Source: CBDAUN01 sp965200645 (GTDB lineage: Bacteria; Pseudomonadota; Gammaproteobacteria; Arenicellales; JAJDZL01). Taken from it: a stretch of 64,000 bases of DNA. Below the pieces are notes generated by a model. That model saw nothing but the letters and a program-made list of their open reading frames with translations. It was not told where the DNA came from and searched no databases. Below, piece by piece: positions 27,492-36,641 of this stretch. Numbering within the stretch: the stretch's first letter is position 1; each line of letters opens with the position of its first letter. Both the position numbers and the translations under genes were made by a program. The DNA lies in contig CBDAUN010000001.1 in the NCBI GenBank assembly GCA_965200645.1, positions 62,001-126,000 on the forward strand, in the 5' to 3' direction.

Positions 27492-28265
27492 TTATGAACT
27501 GGCCTCACCAATTCCAGGCATGTCCCCATGCCCTGCCAACACTTCTGCGACATGCATGACCCGAACATCACTACCCTGTCTTTTGAGTGTACCTGCAATA
27601 TTCATCAGACAACCCAAATCTCCACCCAATAAATAACTCGCGCGTGTTTGTTTAACATTTTGTACTTTTTCGTCAACAATGTTCGCAGAAATTTCCGGAT
27701 ACTTAACGCAAAATGTACCCCCAAATCCACAGCAAGCAGCCGGGTCACCAAGTTCCTTCACTAACAAACCTTCAACTTGACTCAGCAATTGTCTAGGTTG
27801 ATGATGAATTCCGAGTTCACGTAGTCCCGAACAAGAGTCGTGATAGGCACATGATTCGGCAAAACTTGCATCAATTTTGCATTGCGCCACCGTGGACAAA
27901 AATTCAGTTAACTCATAGCAACACGAAATGACCGCTTCCGCTTCTCTACGCTCATTGGGATCATCAAACAACTCGATAAAGCGTAACTTCACAGTCGCTA
28001 TACAGGAGCCGGAAGGTGCGACTATAAAATCGTAGGGTGCAAATATTTTGATAAATGTGCGGGCAACCTGCAGAGCACTTCGGTTTGCGCCATTGGAAAT
28101 CAGCGGCTGAGCACAACAGGTTTGAGATTTCGGAACGTCGACTTCAAAGCCGCAGGATTCAATCAATTCGGCAGCTGCAAAGCCAATTTGAGGGCGAAAC
28201 AGATCAACAAGACAAGTAGCGAACAGCGCCACCTTCGGCTTCGCCGCGGGTCCTGAATCTTGCAT
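27492..28265 (-). CDS. lutA: L-lactate utilization protein LutA (CCG-domain oxidoreductase subunit)
   Basis: This encodes 257 residues with two cysteine-rich CCG domains, as in LutA/LldE and GlpC/HdrB proteins. The first contains KSQTCCAQPLISNG and the second CAYHDSCSGLRELGIHHQPR and CCGFGGTFCVKYPEIS. It works with LutB to pass electrons from L-lactate oxidation to pyruvate into the quinone pool. It follows the TRAP permease dctM by 37 bp in the same direction, which ties the transporter substrate to lactate or a related acid. The start is ATG at 28265. Confidence 0.9.
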   Translation of the reverse strand: MQDSGPAAKPKVALFATCLVDLFRPQIGFAAAELIESCGFEVDVPKSQTCCAQPLISNGANRSALQVARTFIKIFAPYDFIVAPSGSCIATVKLRFIELFDDPNERREAEAVISCCYELTEFLSTVAQCKIDASFAESCAYHDSCSGLRELGIHHQPRQLLSQVEGLLVKELGDPAACCGFGGTFCVKYPEISANIVDEKVQNVKQTRASYLLGGDLGCLMNIAGTLKRQGSDVRVMHVAEVLAGHGDMPGIGEASS

Positions 28266-28302
28266 GTAAATTAATTGATTAGGTGACTATTAAATTGACC
28301 TG

Positions 28303-29673
28303 TTAATCCAACACAGCGCGCGGTAACCACATCGCAATTTCGGGAAACGCCATCACCAAGCTCAGTCCAATCACCTGTAACAGCACAAACGGAATGATGC
28401 CCCGATAAATTTGCTGGATTCTCACCTCTGGGGGGGCCACCCCCTTCATATAGAACAACGCAAACCCGAATGGTGGGGTGAGAAAGCTCGTCTGTAGATT
28501 AACCGCCACAAGGATGGTAAACCAGTAAATCAAATCAACCCTGGCAATGTGATCACCAAAGTCCAATAACTCAATAATCGGAGCGAATACCGGAAGCACG
28601 ATCAGGGTGATTTCGATCCAGTCAAAAAAGAACCCTAGTACGAAAACAATTGCCATGAGAACAAACAATACCCCCCATGGCCCAAATCCAGAATTTTCCA
28701 CTAATTCGATTACAATATCGTCCCCACCCAAAGATCGAAAAACATAGGAAAAAGCAGTTGCTCCTATAAAAATAAAGAACAGCATTGCTCCCATCAGCGC
28801 CGACCGTTCAACTACTGTGCGCAACATTTTGAAGTTAAGCCGTCGATTCATAACTGCCAATAGAATTGCCCCGGCAGCACCGACCCCGGACGCTTCAGTC
28901 GGAGTCGCCCATCCAGCCACAATGGAGCCCAGTACGAGCACCATCAGGAACACAGGAGGAATCAGGCCCTTAAAAATCATCAGCCAAAATTCCTTGGGAT
29001 TTTCCGGCCCCAAGTCTTCCGGTAACGGTGGTGCCAACTGTGGCTTAATTGAACTTATCGTCAAAATGTAGATGGCATAAATACCTGCCAGCATCAACCC
29101 TGGAAAAACTGCTGCAACAAATAATGTTCCAACCGACCTTCCGAGCAGGTCCGCCATAATCACGAGCATAATGCTGGGCGGAATCAATATTCCTAGCGTG
29201 CCGGAGGCCGCAATGGTTCCAGTTGCCAATGGTATGTTGTACTGCCGTTGTAGCATCACGGGCAAGGCCATCAAAGTCATCATCACTACAGAGGCACCAA
29301 TAATGCCCGTCGTGGCTGCCATGATCGTGCCCATTACGGTAATTGCAAGAGCCAATCCGCCTGGCACACGTCGTAACAGCACCTGCAAACAGTACAGAAG
29401 ATCTTTGGCAACTCCACTTCGTTCAAGCATTGTTCCCATAAATATGAACATGGGAATCGCAACCAGTACAAGATTGTCTGCGATGCCACTCCAAATTCGG
29501 CCTACGATGTTAAAAAACTCGATCGGAATAAAAACATCCAGGGCTATACCTAATAAACCAAAGCCTAGTCCAGTGCCGCCCAATACTGCTGCTACGGGAT
29601 AACCACTAAAAAGCAGTACGAAAAGCACCGCAAACATCAAAATGGGCATGTAGTCAATAAATAGGTCTAACAT
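28303..29673 (-). CDS. dctM: TRAP transporter large permease (DctM-like)
   Basis: This 456-residue, about 12-span subunit is the ion-coupled transport channel of a tripartite TRAP system. It shows family motifs such as GVAKDLLYCLQVLLRRVPGG, IPPSIMLVIMADLLGRSVGT and FGFALFYMKGVAPPEV. The start is ATG at 29673, 14 bp after the small permease. With the binding protein upstream and lutAB downstream, the likely substrate is a 2-hydroxy or 2-oxo monocarboxylate. Confidence 0.93.
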   Translation of the reverse strand: MLDLFIDYMPILMFAVLFVLLFSGYPVAAVLGGTGLGFGLLGIALDVFIPIEFFNIVGRIWSGIADNLVLVAIPMFIFMGTMLERSGVAKDLLYCLQVLLRRVPGGLALAITVMGTIMAATTGIIGASVVMMTLMALPVMLQRQYNIPLATGTIAASGTLGILIPPSIMLVIMADLLGRSVGTLFVAAVFPGLMLAGIYAIYILTISSIKPQLAPPLPEDLGPENPKEFWLMIFKGLIPPVFLMVLVLGSIVAGWATPTEASGVGAAGAILLAVMNRRLNFKMLRTVVERSALMGAMLFFIFIGATAFSYVFRSLGGDDIVIELVENSGFGPWGVLFVLMAIVFVLGFFFDWIEITLIVLPVFAPIIELLDFGDHIARVDLIYWFTILVAVNLQTSFLTPPFGFALFYMKGVAPPEVRIQQIYRGIIPFVLLQVIGLSLVMAFPEIAMWLPRAVLD

Positions 29674-29687
29674 GTATCAGCCTGCTT

Positions 29688-30275
29688 TTAATCGATCTTA
29701 ATTTGATCAATTTCCTCAACTTCAGTGATTTCCTTAACTTCTCGCTTATCTACGACTGCCGCGAGCTCTGCCGAACCAAACAGTTGGATTACTTTACGGA
29801 AAACTGTTGTAATTCCACTGATCAATAGTAGTACAAATCCTATTGGCAGAAAAATTTTGATTGCCCATCGATAAGGCAACCCCGTTGCGGACTCTGCCAT
29901 TTCGTTCATGGCAAATGATCGATGCCACCAATCGATACCAAAATAAATAACGACACATGCGTAGGGAATCAAAAACAGCAGACAACCAATCAACTCGACC
30001 CACAATTTAACGCGAGAAGGCAATCGATCTCGAACTAAGTCGATTCTGACGTGCGCGTCCTTTAAGTAACCGTAGCCTAAACATAGTAAGAACAGCACAG
30101 CATGAGTATGCCACTCCAACTCTTGCAACTTAGTGGATCCCAAAACGAGAAATCGGCGGGTAACTACATCAAAGAGGATTATAAATATCAATAGAATCGA
30201 GACCCATGCGGCCGCACGACCAACGGAAATGACCAACTTCGAAAGTTTATCGTCGATTCGGAGCAACAGTTCCAA
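29688..30275 (-). CDS. dctQ: TRAP transporter small permease (DctQ-like)
   Basis: This 195-residue, four-span membrane protein pairs with DctM. Hydrophobic spans at about residues 20-40 (AAWVSILLIFIILFDVV), 53-72, 90-112 and 145-165 match the family. The motif LQELEWHTHAVLFLLCLGYG is characteristic. The start is a TTG at 30275 because no in-frame ATG is available. The C-terminal tail is long and charged (DKREVKEITEVEEIDQIKID). It is the middle gene of dctP-Q-M. Confidence 0.88.
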   Translation of the reverse strand: MELLLRIDDKLSKLVISVGRAAAWVSILLIFIILFDVVTRRFLVLGSTKLQELEWHTHAVLFLLCLGYGYLKDAHVRIDLVRDRLPSRVKLWVELIGCLLFLIPYACVVIYFGIDWWHRSFAMNEMAESATGLPYRWAIKIFLPIGFVLLLISGITTVFRKVIQLFGSAELAAVVDKREVKEITEVEEIDQIKID

Positions 30276-30319
30276 GATATCTATTCTCTGGGTGTTGTGG
30301 GGATAAGTTCAAAAGGATA

Positions 30320-30347
30320 AGCCGAGGACGACGAATCCTCCTCGGCT
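30320..30347 (-). terminator. Hairpin between dctP and dctQ
   Basis: A 9-bp perfect stem, AGCCGAGGA / TCCTCGGCT, closes a 10-base loop. It sits in the gap between the binding-protein gene and the permease genes. Such hairpins usually protect the upstream message or cause partial termination, giving excess binding protein. Confidence 0.6.
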
Positions 30348-30398
30348 AATCGCTAACAAATCGGCTACATTTAGTTGTTTGTAGCCTAAGATTGGTGC

Positions 30399-31451
30399 TT
30401 ACAGATATCCGATATCAGCCCAAATCTTGTAGTTTTTACGGAAGTCTGTATAGGATTCCCATACTTTTGCGAAATCTGGATTGGCCGCGCTTTCTTCTGC
30501 TACCACTTCATTCCATGCCCCTTCCAAGGCACCTAATATTTCTGGGGACCAGCGATGTATCGTAACACCCTTATCCTGAAGTTCTTGCAGTGCTGCAGAT
30601 TGAATCGCTTCACCTTCCAACAGTCCATAACGGAAGTTGTCTCCACAGGACAGTTCAAAGTAGGCTTTTTGGGTGTCGGTTAGACTTTCCCATTTTTCCT
30701 TGTTCAGTAGCACTTCAAACAGTGTTGATTGCTGATGCCATCCGGGGAAATAATAGTGTTTTGCAATTTGATAGAAACCTAAGTTCAGATCAATTGCAGG
30801 CATTGAATACTCGGTTGCATCGATTGAGCCAAGTTCCAGGGCCGGAAAAATATCTCCGCCGGGAATCAACTGAGTCGATACGCCAAGCTTCTCCATCACC
30901 TTGGCACCAAGTCCGAAGAATCGCATCTTCAATCCCTTCAAGTCATCAACAGAATTGATAGGATTACGGAACCAACCGGATGCCTCCGGCGCGATAACAC
31001 CACAAATCAGCGAATAAAGGCCATGTTCAGCGTAAATCTCGTTCATCAACTCTTGGCCGCCGCCAAAGTACATCCAAGCACCATATTCAGCAGCAGAAGG
31101 TCCAAACGGAACTGCGGCAAACATTGCTAAAGCGGAATTCTTTCCATACCAGTAACCAGGAGTCGACCAACAGGCATCGACTGCACCGGTAGCGACTGAG
31201 TCAAAGCACTCCTTCGGTGGCACCAAGGCGCCGGGTTCGTAGTACTTTAACTCAACGGTTCCACCAGACACACGGTCGATAGTATCCGTTACGTGGTGAC
31301 CCAGGGTACCCAATTGCGTCAGGTTCTTTGGGAACCAACTTGCCATTTTCCATCGCACCTTGTCTTGTGCTAATACGGTAGTCGACGATAGGCCGCCTAC
31401 CAGCACGAAGAATGACGCAAGAAGTGCGATTGTCATTTTTCGAAATTTCAT
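30399..31451 (-). CDS. dctP: TRAP transporter periplasmic substrate-binding protein (DctP/TakP-like)
   Basis: This is a 350-residue solute receptor with a cleavable signal peptide ending TTVLAQ (about residue 29). The mature part has the DctP fold with VRWKMASWFPKNLTQLG, KYYEPGALVPPKECFD and the ligand-binding strand FPALELGSIDATEYSMPAID, whose acid-binding features resemble TakP/lactate-type receptors. The ATG at 31451 follows AAAGGAGGG, an excellent ribosome binding site that fits high expression. It leads the dctPQM-lutAB transcript. Confidence 0.93.
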   Translation of the reverse strand: MKFRKMTIALLASFFVLVGGLSSTTVLAQDKVRWKMASWFPKNLTQLGTLGHHVTDTIDRVSGGTVELKYYEPGALVPPKECFDSVATGAVDACWSTPGYWYGKNSALAMFAAVPFGPSAAEYGAWMYFGGGQELMNEIYAEHGLYSLICGVIAPEASGWFRNPINSVDDLKGLKMRFFGLGAKVMEKLGVSTQLIPGGDIFPALELGSIDATEYSMPAIDLNLGFYQIAKHYYFPGWHQQSTLFEVLLNKEKWESLTDTQKAYFELSCGDNFRYGLLEGEAIQSAALQELQDKGVTIHRWSPEILGALEGAWNEVVAEESAANPDFAKVWESYTDFRKNYKIWADIGYL

Positions 31452-31719
31452 TATTCATCTCCCTCCTTTGGGATTTAACATTACGGAACTGCATTCGCAG
31501 TCAATTGCGAATCATTTCCTTACATCTCAGTTCAATTTAAACAGATTATTGGAATATCTTATATTCAATTGCTTTTTTCAAGTGAAATATTTGATTGGTT
31601 GATAAAAACGGCAAATGTTTTGGTTTGGTTGAATGGTCGACCTAATTTAGATTCAAATTATGGTGTATTGAAAATTAGACTCCACCTATGGCATTGACTT
31701 CTTTTGAATTTTTCAATTT

Positions 31720-32346
31720 ATGGGTACACAGGACACTGAATTGTTTGATTTAAGGCATATTATCTGCAAAGCAACTGCGCACTCTCCCAAGCTGGTCCAC
31801 GATTCTTCAGCTAGACAGGCGGCGGTGGCTGTCGTATTGCGCAATACTCAAGTAGGGGCTGAAATTCTGTTCATCGAAAGGGCCTCACGCACTGCAGACC
31901 CCTGGTCGGGACAAATGGCATTTCCTGGTGGAAGGCGGGATGCTGAGGATAAAACACCTATGGATACTGCGGAACGCGAAACATTCGAGGAAGTAGGGAT
32001 ACAACTTGCAAGATCAGCAAACTTTGGTCGCATAGATGATCTTGTGGGACATTCCTCAAGTCCTTCACCCGGATTGGTAATTTCCTGCTTTTTGTATGAA
32101 GCTGCTGACAGAGTGCAGCTAAGGACAAACTATGAAGTACAAGACACGATTTGGATTCCTGTAACTTCACTAGCCAACCCTGAATTATTTGTTTCGAACT
32201 TCAGGCCACAAAATTATGATGGTGAATTTCCGGGTATCAAATGTGGTCAAGACGATGAACGAATTGTTTGGGGATTAACCTATAGATTTATTTGCGCATT
32301 CTTCAAAATGGCTGGCATACCATTTGAGGGAAAGGAGTATCCCTAG
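31720..32346 (+). CDS. NUDIX hydrolase, probable CoA pyrophosphatase type
   Basis: This is a 208-residue NUDIX enzyme. The Nudix box is GQMAFPGGRRDAEDK continued by AERETFEEVGI, with the catalytic REx2EE helix intact; the insert before RE is slightly long, as in CoA-cleaving members (NudL/YeaB). Substrates of that group are CoA and its oxidised derivatives, hydrolysed to 3',5'-ADP and 4'-phosphopantetheine. The ATG at 31720 is divergent from dctP with a 268-bp AT-rich promoter region between them. Substrate choice is inferred. Confidence 0.8.
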   Translation: MGTQDTELFDLRHIICKATAHSPKLVHDSSARQAAVAVVLRNTQVGAEILFIERASRTADPWSGQMAFPGGRRDAEDKTPMDTAERETFEEVGIQLARSANFGRIDDLVGHSSSPSPGLVISCFLYEAADRVQLRTNYEVQDTIWIPVTSLANPELFVSNFRPQNYDGEFPGIKCGQDDERIVWGLTYRFICAFFKMAGIPFEGKEYP

Positions 32347-32641
32347 TCACATCATTGACCGATGGTGCATTGACAAACCTCGAGTTCCTCAAGTTACCAG
32401 TTTTGAAATATCGCCCTCATTTCCAAACAGATTTATTCTGGCTACCTGTTATTCAGTTTGGAAGTTTAACGTTTTGAGCAGTCGAGAATCCTAAATGAAA
32501 AATTGTAATTTTCTGTTTTTTCCACTCACTGGAAGGATGTCAATAACTGAAATTGGCTGAGATCCAATGTTTCAGACAACATTTTCTGAAATCATTGACA
32601 TTTGCGAGCCTGTATTAAGCAAAGCCTGAATAGGGACAAAG

Positions 32642-32887
32642 TTATTTGTTCGGCAAGTTTAATGTGTGAATTCCTAAATGTATTGGGCATTCACCAATTT
32701 CTTGAATAGCGAAATGACCGAGCCCAAAACGATCGCAACCCGTTCGATAAGCGTCAAATGAATCGTTGTAATTCGAGTCTAACCGTCCATCGTTTAATAG
32801 AGCAATCTTTCCAAAGTATTCCTGCTCTAATTCATCTTTTATTTTGTCGTATGCATCAAAATTGTTCTACATCTCCTCAGTGATCAT
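32642..32887 (-). pseudogene. Small gene interrupted by an in-frame stop codon
   Basis: The minus strand has a good ribosome binding site (GAGAGGTGA) and an ATG at 32887, then MITEEM, an in-frame TAG (32869-32867), then 74 further codons to a TAA at 32642. The downstream part reads YDKIKDELEQEYFGKIALLN, with SFDAYRTGCDRFGLGHFAIQ and EIGECPIHLGIHTLNL. It resembles small 'YPGKFVLI...E.Y..G...FG..PFLV..I' proteins, often annotated DUF5678-like. A single TAG after a proper start suggests a recently inactivated gene; readthrough is possible but unproven. Confidence 0.55.
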
Positions 32888-33052
32888 TTCTCACCTCTCT
32901 GTCAACTCCTTGTAAGTCAATTGCTTACCAATAGCACCACTTATTACACTGTCAATCCTGTCCGTTGTGTAACCTTTGACACTCCCCCTCATTCAACGAA
33001 AGTGGAAATTCGTTCATATAAGCTATGGTAGAGTTTATCGTATCAGTCCTGA

Positions 33053-33289
33053 TATACACCTTCGAATTCACTTTCGAGAATCGCCCATATCATTCATTCC
33101 TCTACGCTTCATTTGATGTGTCGCAATTTCTGTAGAATTCACCCAAACCTAAACGTGAGCCCGGCCATGGAAGCGGACTGGATTGATCGGCTTTGGGAAG
33201 TAAACGATATCGTAAAAATGGTTCAAGACGCACAGCTGACTTATTCCCCACCAATAACTACTATAAGAAAAATCATTTTTCAACCTTAG
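33053..33289 (+). pseudogene. Transposase C-terminal remnant
   Basis: The frame, open from 33053, contains HLMCRNFCRIHPNL then NVSPAMEADWIDRLWEVNDI and VKMVQD. This matches the C-terminal block 'YNFCRIHKTLRVTPAMEAG..D.LWS.EDIV' of DDE-type transposases I know as IS1-like. The catalytic domain upstream is missing and a stop precedes the fragment. It is a scar of an old insertion next to moaA. Confidence 0.6.
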
Positions 33290-33432
33290 CCACTACCAAC
33301 AATCCACTAACTTTGCGATTCATTAAGATTTCGTGTAAATTCAAGATTTCTTGGGATAATTAATTACTACCTTTCAAGTTGATCCAGTTGTCGCATTCAT
33401 GGATTTACAATGATTCACTCAAGATTATCAGT

Positions 33433-34458
33433 ATGAACGCTCCACAGGAATTTGTCACTGATCGATTCAATCGACCCATTCGCGACTTGCGGGTGTCAAT
33501 TACAGATCGATGCAACTTTAGATGCGTCTACTGTATGCCGAAGGAATTTTTTGGTTCCAACCATGCCTTTTTGGAACGTACGGCCCTGCTTGACTTTGGT
33601 GAAATCGAGCATGCAGTCAGAGCCTTTGTAGCCAACGGAGTCAAAAAGGTTCGCATCACCGGTGGAGAACCCATGGTGCGACGTAATCTTCCAGAACTCA
33701 TCAATGCACTTGCCGAAATAGAAGGCGTTGAAGATCTAAGTATGACGACCAATGCATCCTTATTAACCCGTAAGGCCGCAGAAGAACTTTACGCCGCCGG
33801 ACTACGCCGTATTACAGTCAGTTTGGATGCCATGGACGACACTGTCTTTAAATCGATAAATGATGTCAACTTTCCAGTACAGCGTGTTCTTGACGGTATT
33901 GATAATGCCTTGGCAACAGGATTGGGACCAGTAAAGGTCAATATGGTGGTTGCCCGAGGAATGAACGAGCACGAAATTATGCCAATGGTGAAGCAGTTTA
34001 AAAACTCCGACGTCATCCTTCGATTCATTGAATTCATGGATGTTGGTGCCACTAACGATTGGCAATATGACAAAGTTGTACCCGCAGCGGAAATTCTTTC
34101 AACCATTGACAAGATTTTTCCAATCACTCCCGTATCACCAACTTATCGCGGAGAAGTCGCCAAACGCTGGCAATTCAAAGATGGTAAAGGTGAAATCGGT
34201 ATCATCGCTTCGGTTACGCAACCATTTTGCGGGACATGCAACCGCTTGAGATTGACGGCAGAAGGCAAGGTCTATACGTGTCTTTTTGCTACCGAGGGAT
34301 TCGATATGCGAGCGTTGATTCGCTCTGGTGCAAGCACAGACGACTTGGAGCAGTCAATTCGAAACTTGTGGCGCAATCGAACTGACCGCTATTCTGAAAT
34401 CAGATCCGAAAAAACTGTATCGCTGCCAAAGATCGAAATGTCCTACGTTGGCGGTTAG
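33433..34458 (+). CDS. moaA: GTP 3',8-cyclase (molybdenum cofactor synthesis)
   Basis: This 341-residue radical-SAM enzyme catalyses the first step of molybdopterin synthesis, GTP to 3',8-cyclo-7,8-dihydro-GTP. The N-terminal SAM cluster motif is CNFRCVYC, the SAM-binding GGEP is in RITGGEPMVRRNL, and the C-terminal cluster motif is FCGTCNRLRLTAEGKVYTCLF. It ends in the conserved Gly-Gly (YVGG). I start at the ATG at 33433 (MNAPQEF); a TTG at 33379 would add 18 unconserved residues. It converges with moaB. Confidence 0.95.
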   Translation: MNAPQEFVTDRFNRPIRDLRVSITDRCNFRCVYCMPKEFFGSNHAFLERTALLDFGEIEHAVRAFVANGVKKVRITGGEPMVRRNLPELINALAEIEGVEDLSMTTNASLLTRKAAEELYAAGLRRITVSLDAMDDTVFKSINDVNFPVQRVLDGIDNALATGLGPVKVNMVVARGMNEHEIMPMVKQFKNSDVILRFIEFMDVGATNDWQYDKVVPAAEILSTIDKIFPITPVSPTYRGEVAKRWQFKDGKGEIGIIASVTQPFCGTCNRLRLTAEGKVYTCLFATEGFDMRALIRSGASTDDLEQSIRNLWRNRTDRYSEIRSEKTVSLPKIEMSYVGG

Positions 34459-34501
34459 TCTGTTGAGATCAAACTCATCAGTTACCGGCGGCTGAGGTAG
34501 T

Positions 34502-35044
34502 CTATCTGTCCTTTAGATGCTCGAGTAACCTTGGCATCAACTCTACCAAGTTGCAGGGTCGGCTTCTGTAATCCAGTTGATGCACGATCAGCATATCCCA
34601 AGCGTCGCCGCATGCCCCTGCTGAACCGGGTAAGGAAAAAATGTAAGTGCCATTTGACACCCCAGCGAACGCACGGGACTGCAATGTTGAGGTTTTAATT
34701 TTTTCATACGACAGCACACGAAACATTTCCCCAAAACCACTAATCTCTTTATCCAGTAGAGGTCGTATCGCTTCTGGAGTGCCATCTCTTCCGGTGACCC
34801 CAGTGCCACCTGTCGTCAAAATCACTTGAACCGACGAATTAACAATCCAACAGCTCACAACTGCTCTAATTGCATAAATGTTGTCGCGTACTATCTTTTT
34901 GTCGACACACCTGTGCCCTGCATCGGTCATTCGCTTTACGAGCAAATCGCCAGACTTATCGTTTTCCTCAGTACGCGAATCAGAAATAGTCAACACTGCA
35001 ATAGATACAGGAATGAATTCTCGCTCGCTCACTTGTCTACCCAT
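34502..35044 (-). CDS. moaB: Molybdopterin adenylyltransferase / MoaB-family protein
   Basis: This 180-residue protein of the MoaB/Mog family binds molybdopterin during cofactor assembly. It has the TGGTGVTGRDGTPEAI loop, the FGEMFRVLSYEKIKTSTLQSR block and FSLPGSAGACGDAW near the C-terminus, all as in E. coli MoaB. The ATG at 35044 (MGRQVSEREFIPVSIAV) aligns with the E. coli start; an ATG at 35098 would add 18 residues. It faces moaA tail to tail across 43 bp. Confidence 0.9.
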   Translation of the reverse strand: MGRQVSEREFIPVSIAVLTISDSRTEENDKSGDLLVKRMTDAGHRCVDKKIVRDNIYAIRAVVSCWIVNSSVQVILTTGGTGVTGRDGTPEAIRPLLDKEISGFGEMFRVLSYEKIKTSTLQSRAFAGVSNGTYIFSLPGSAGACGDAWDMLIVHQLDYRSRPCNLVELMPRLLEHLKDR

Positions 35045-35249
35045 ATTTCCAAAAATAAAATGATCCTTTGATGTAAAGATTATAGGAAGTGAACGCATTA
35101 AAGGTAAATTAACCTTCCTAGAGACAATGACATCTCAAAAGGACTAAAAGAACTACCGTGAACCAAGTCTGGATTGGCACTCACAAAAACTTTGGTCATC
35201 AATACAAGACTACAAGACAGTAAAATTGACTTTTCTTGTCATTTAGCAA

Positions 35250-35292
35250 ACCGAGAATTCATTGATATACAAGGTTTTTATGGATTCTCGGT
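35250..35292. promoter_or_regulatory. Long inverted repeat upstream of the CDGSH gene
   Basis: ACCGAGAATTCAT (35250-35262) and ATGGATTCTCGGT (35280-35292) form a 13-bp inverted repeat with one mismatch and a 17-base spacer. It ends 53 bp before the CDGSH start codon, in a plausible operator or leader position. No T run follows, so it is not an obvious terminator. Confidence 0.5.
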
Positions 35293-35345
35293 AATTAAAT
35301 TATTCACATTATGAATTTATCAACTAGCAGGAGTAGATAGTCGAA

Positions 35346-35579
35346 ATGCCCGAAATAGCACAAAAGCAACCCTATGAAGTCAAACTTCAGCCAGGTGAAT
35401 ACTACTGGTGTCAGTGCGGAAAATCTTCCAACCAACCCTTTTGCGATGGCTCACATCAAGGATCGGAATATTCACCCGTTAAATTAACAGTCTCAAAAAC
35501 AAGAACATATTTCTTGTGTGGCTGTAAACATACTAATAAAGCACCGAATTGCGACGGGTCTCACGCTAAATTAAATTGA
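35346..35579 (+). CDS. Small double-CDGSH iron-sulfur protein
   Basis: This 77-residue protein carries two CDGSH motifs: CQCGKSSNQPFCDGSH (about residues 22-37) and CGCKHTNKAPNCDGSH (about 57-72). Each should bind one [2Fe-2S] cluster through three Cys and one His, as in mitoNEET-related bacterial proteins. These are thought to act in electron or cluster transfer. An AGGAG ribosome binding site lies before the ATG. It reads toward pdxA but is separated by 90 bp. Confidence 0.88.
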   Translation: MPEIAQKQPYEVKLQPGEYYWCQCGKSSNQPFCDGSHQGSEYSPVKLTVSKTRTYFLCGCKHTNKAPNCDGSHAKLN

Positions 35580-35669
35580 TGACTAAACGATTTATCCTTT
35601 CCAATTGAAAATTGACTTACTGCTGGAAAATACTTCAATCCAGTTGGAAGTAAAGTTGATAAGTGCGCA

Positions 35670-36641
35670 ATGAGCTCACGCAACACCATTGCATTTACTC
35701 CAGGTGATCCTGCCGGCGTGGGGCTGGACTTGGCTGTTGCGCTTGCCAGCTGCCCCCCTGATTGCGACGTTGTAATCATTTGTGACCAAAACTTGTTTGA
35801 GTCCAGAGTGACTCAACTCAATATCGACCTGGCGCAAACGGATGCCGACAGCGAGGTCCAAATTTTGGATGTCCAGTGTCCGATACCTGCAGTTGCCGGG
35901 AAGCCAAATCCAGAAAACTCCATGTATGTATTGGAAACACTGAATCTTGCCATTACTGGCTGTCAGTCAGGCCAGTACGATGCCATGGTGACCGGTCCGG
36001 TAAACAAGGAGGTGATTTCCAAGGGAGGATTTAAGTTTTCCGGGCATACTGAGTACCTGGCAGAACGCACCAACACTCAAACCCCCGTGATGCTATTGGC
36101 ATCCAGTAAGTTGCGAGTTGCACTTGCCACGACTCACCTGCCACTGTCGAAAGTTGCGGCAGCCATTACCAAGGACAGGCTTCGAACAATCATTGAAGTT
36201 TTACATCGTGATCTTCAACATCGATTTCAAATTAAATCACCGCGTATTGCAGTATGTGGACTGAACCCTCACGCCGGAGATGGCGGACTACTCGGCAATG
36301 AAGAGCTCGAAACCATCATACCAGTTATTGCCGACTGCAGCAGCCAAGGAATGCATGTGTTTGGACCACTACCAGCAGATACTGCATTCACACCTTCAAA
36401 GCTGCGCGACTGTGACGTTGTTCTTGCGATGTACCACGATCAGGGTCTCCCCGTTATTAAACATAGCGACTTTGGTGCAATTGCCAATATTACGCTAGGT
36501 CTGCCAATCATTCGCACTTCCGTTGACCACGGAACGGCCTACGATGTTGCAGGAACATCAAAAGTGGACAGAAGCAGTATGATGGCGGCGTTTTTTGCAG
36601 CAATAAAACTTTGCCGAAACAAATCCGAAGCCAAGCGATGA
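35670..36641 (+). CDS. pdxA: 4-hydroxythreonine-4-phosphate dehydrogenase
   Basis: This 323-residue enzyme oxidises 4-phosphohydroxy-L-threonine in the DXP-dependent vitamin B6 pathway. Motifs include FTPGDPAGVGLDLAVALA at the N-terminus, MVTGPVNKEVISKGGFKFSG, FSGHTEYLAERTNT and CGLNPHAGDGGLLGNEE; the metal-binding His residues are in these blocks and in MYHDQGLPVIKH. The stop overlaps the rsmA start by 4 bp (ATGA), the same coupling seen in other gammaproteobacteria. The upstream partner surA is not present here. Confidence 0.95.
   Translation: MSSRNTIAFTPGDPAGVGLDLAVALASCPPDCDVVIICDQNLFESRVTQLNIDLAQTDADSEVQILDVQCPIPAVAGKPNPENSMYVLETLNLAITGCQSGQYDAMVTGPVNKEVISKGGFKFSGHTEYLAERTNTQTPVMLLASSKLRVALATTHLPLSKVAAAITKDRLRTIIEVLHRDLQHRFQIKSPRIAVCGLNPHAGDGGLLGNEELETIIPVIADCSSQGMHVFGPLPADTAFTPSKLRDCDVVLAMYHDQGLPVIKHSDFGAIANITLGLPIIRTSVDHGTAYDVAGTSKVDRSSMMAAFFAAIKLCRNKSEAKR

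Larger units (their letters stand above)
32347..33378. other. 1-kb region with two gene relics
   Basis: No intact gene lies between the NUDIX gene and moaA. A nonsense-interrupted small gene (32642-32887, minus) and a transposase C-terminal scrap (33053-33289, plus) are listed separately. The remaining bases are AT-rich with nothing recognisable. Confidence 0.6.
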
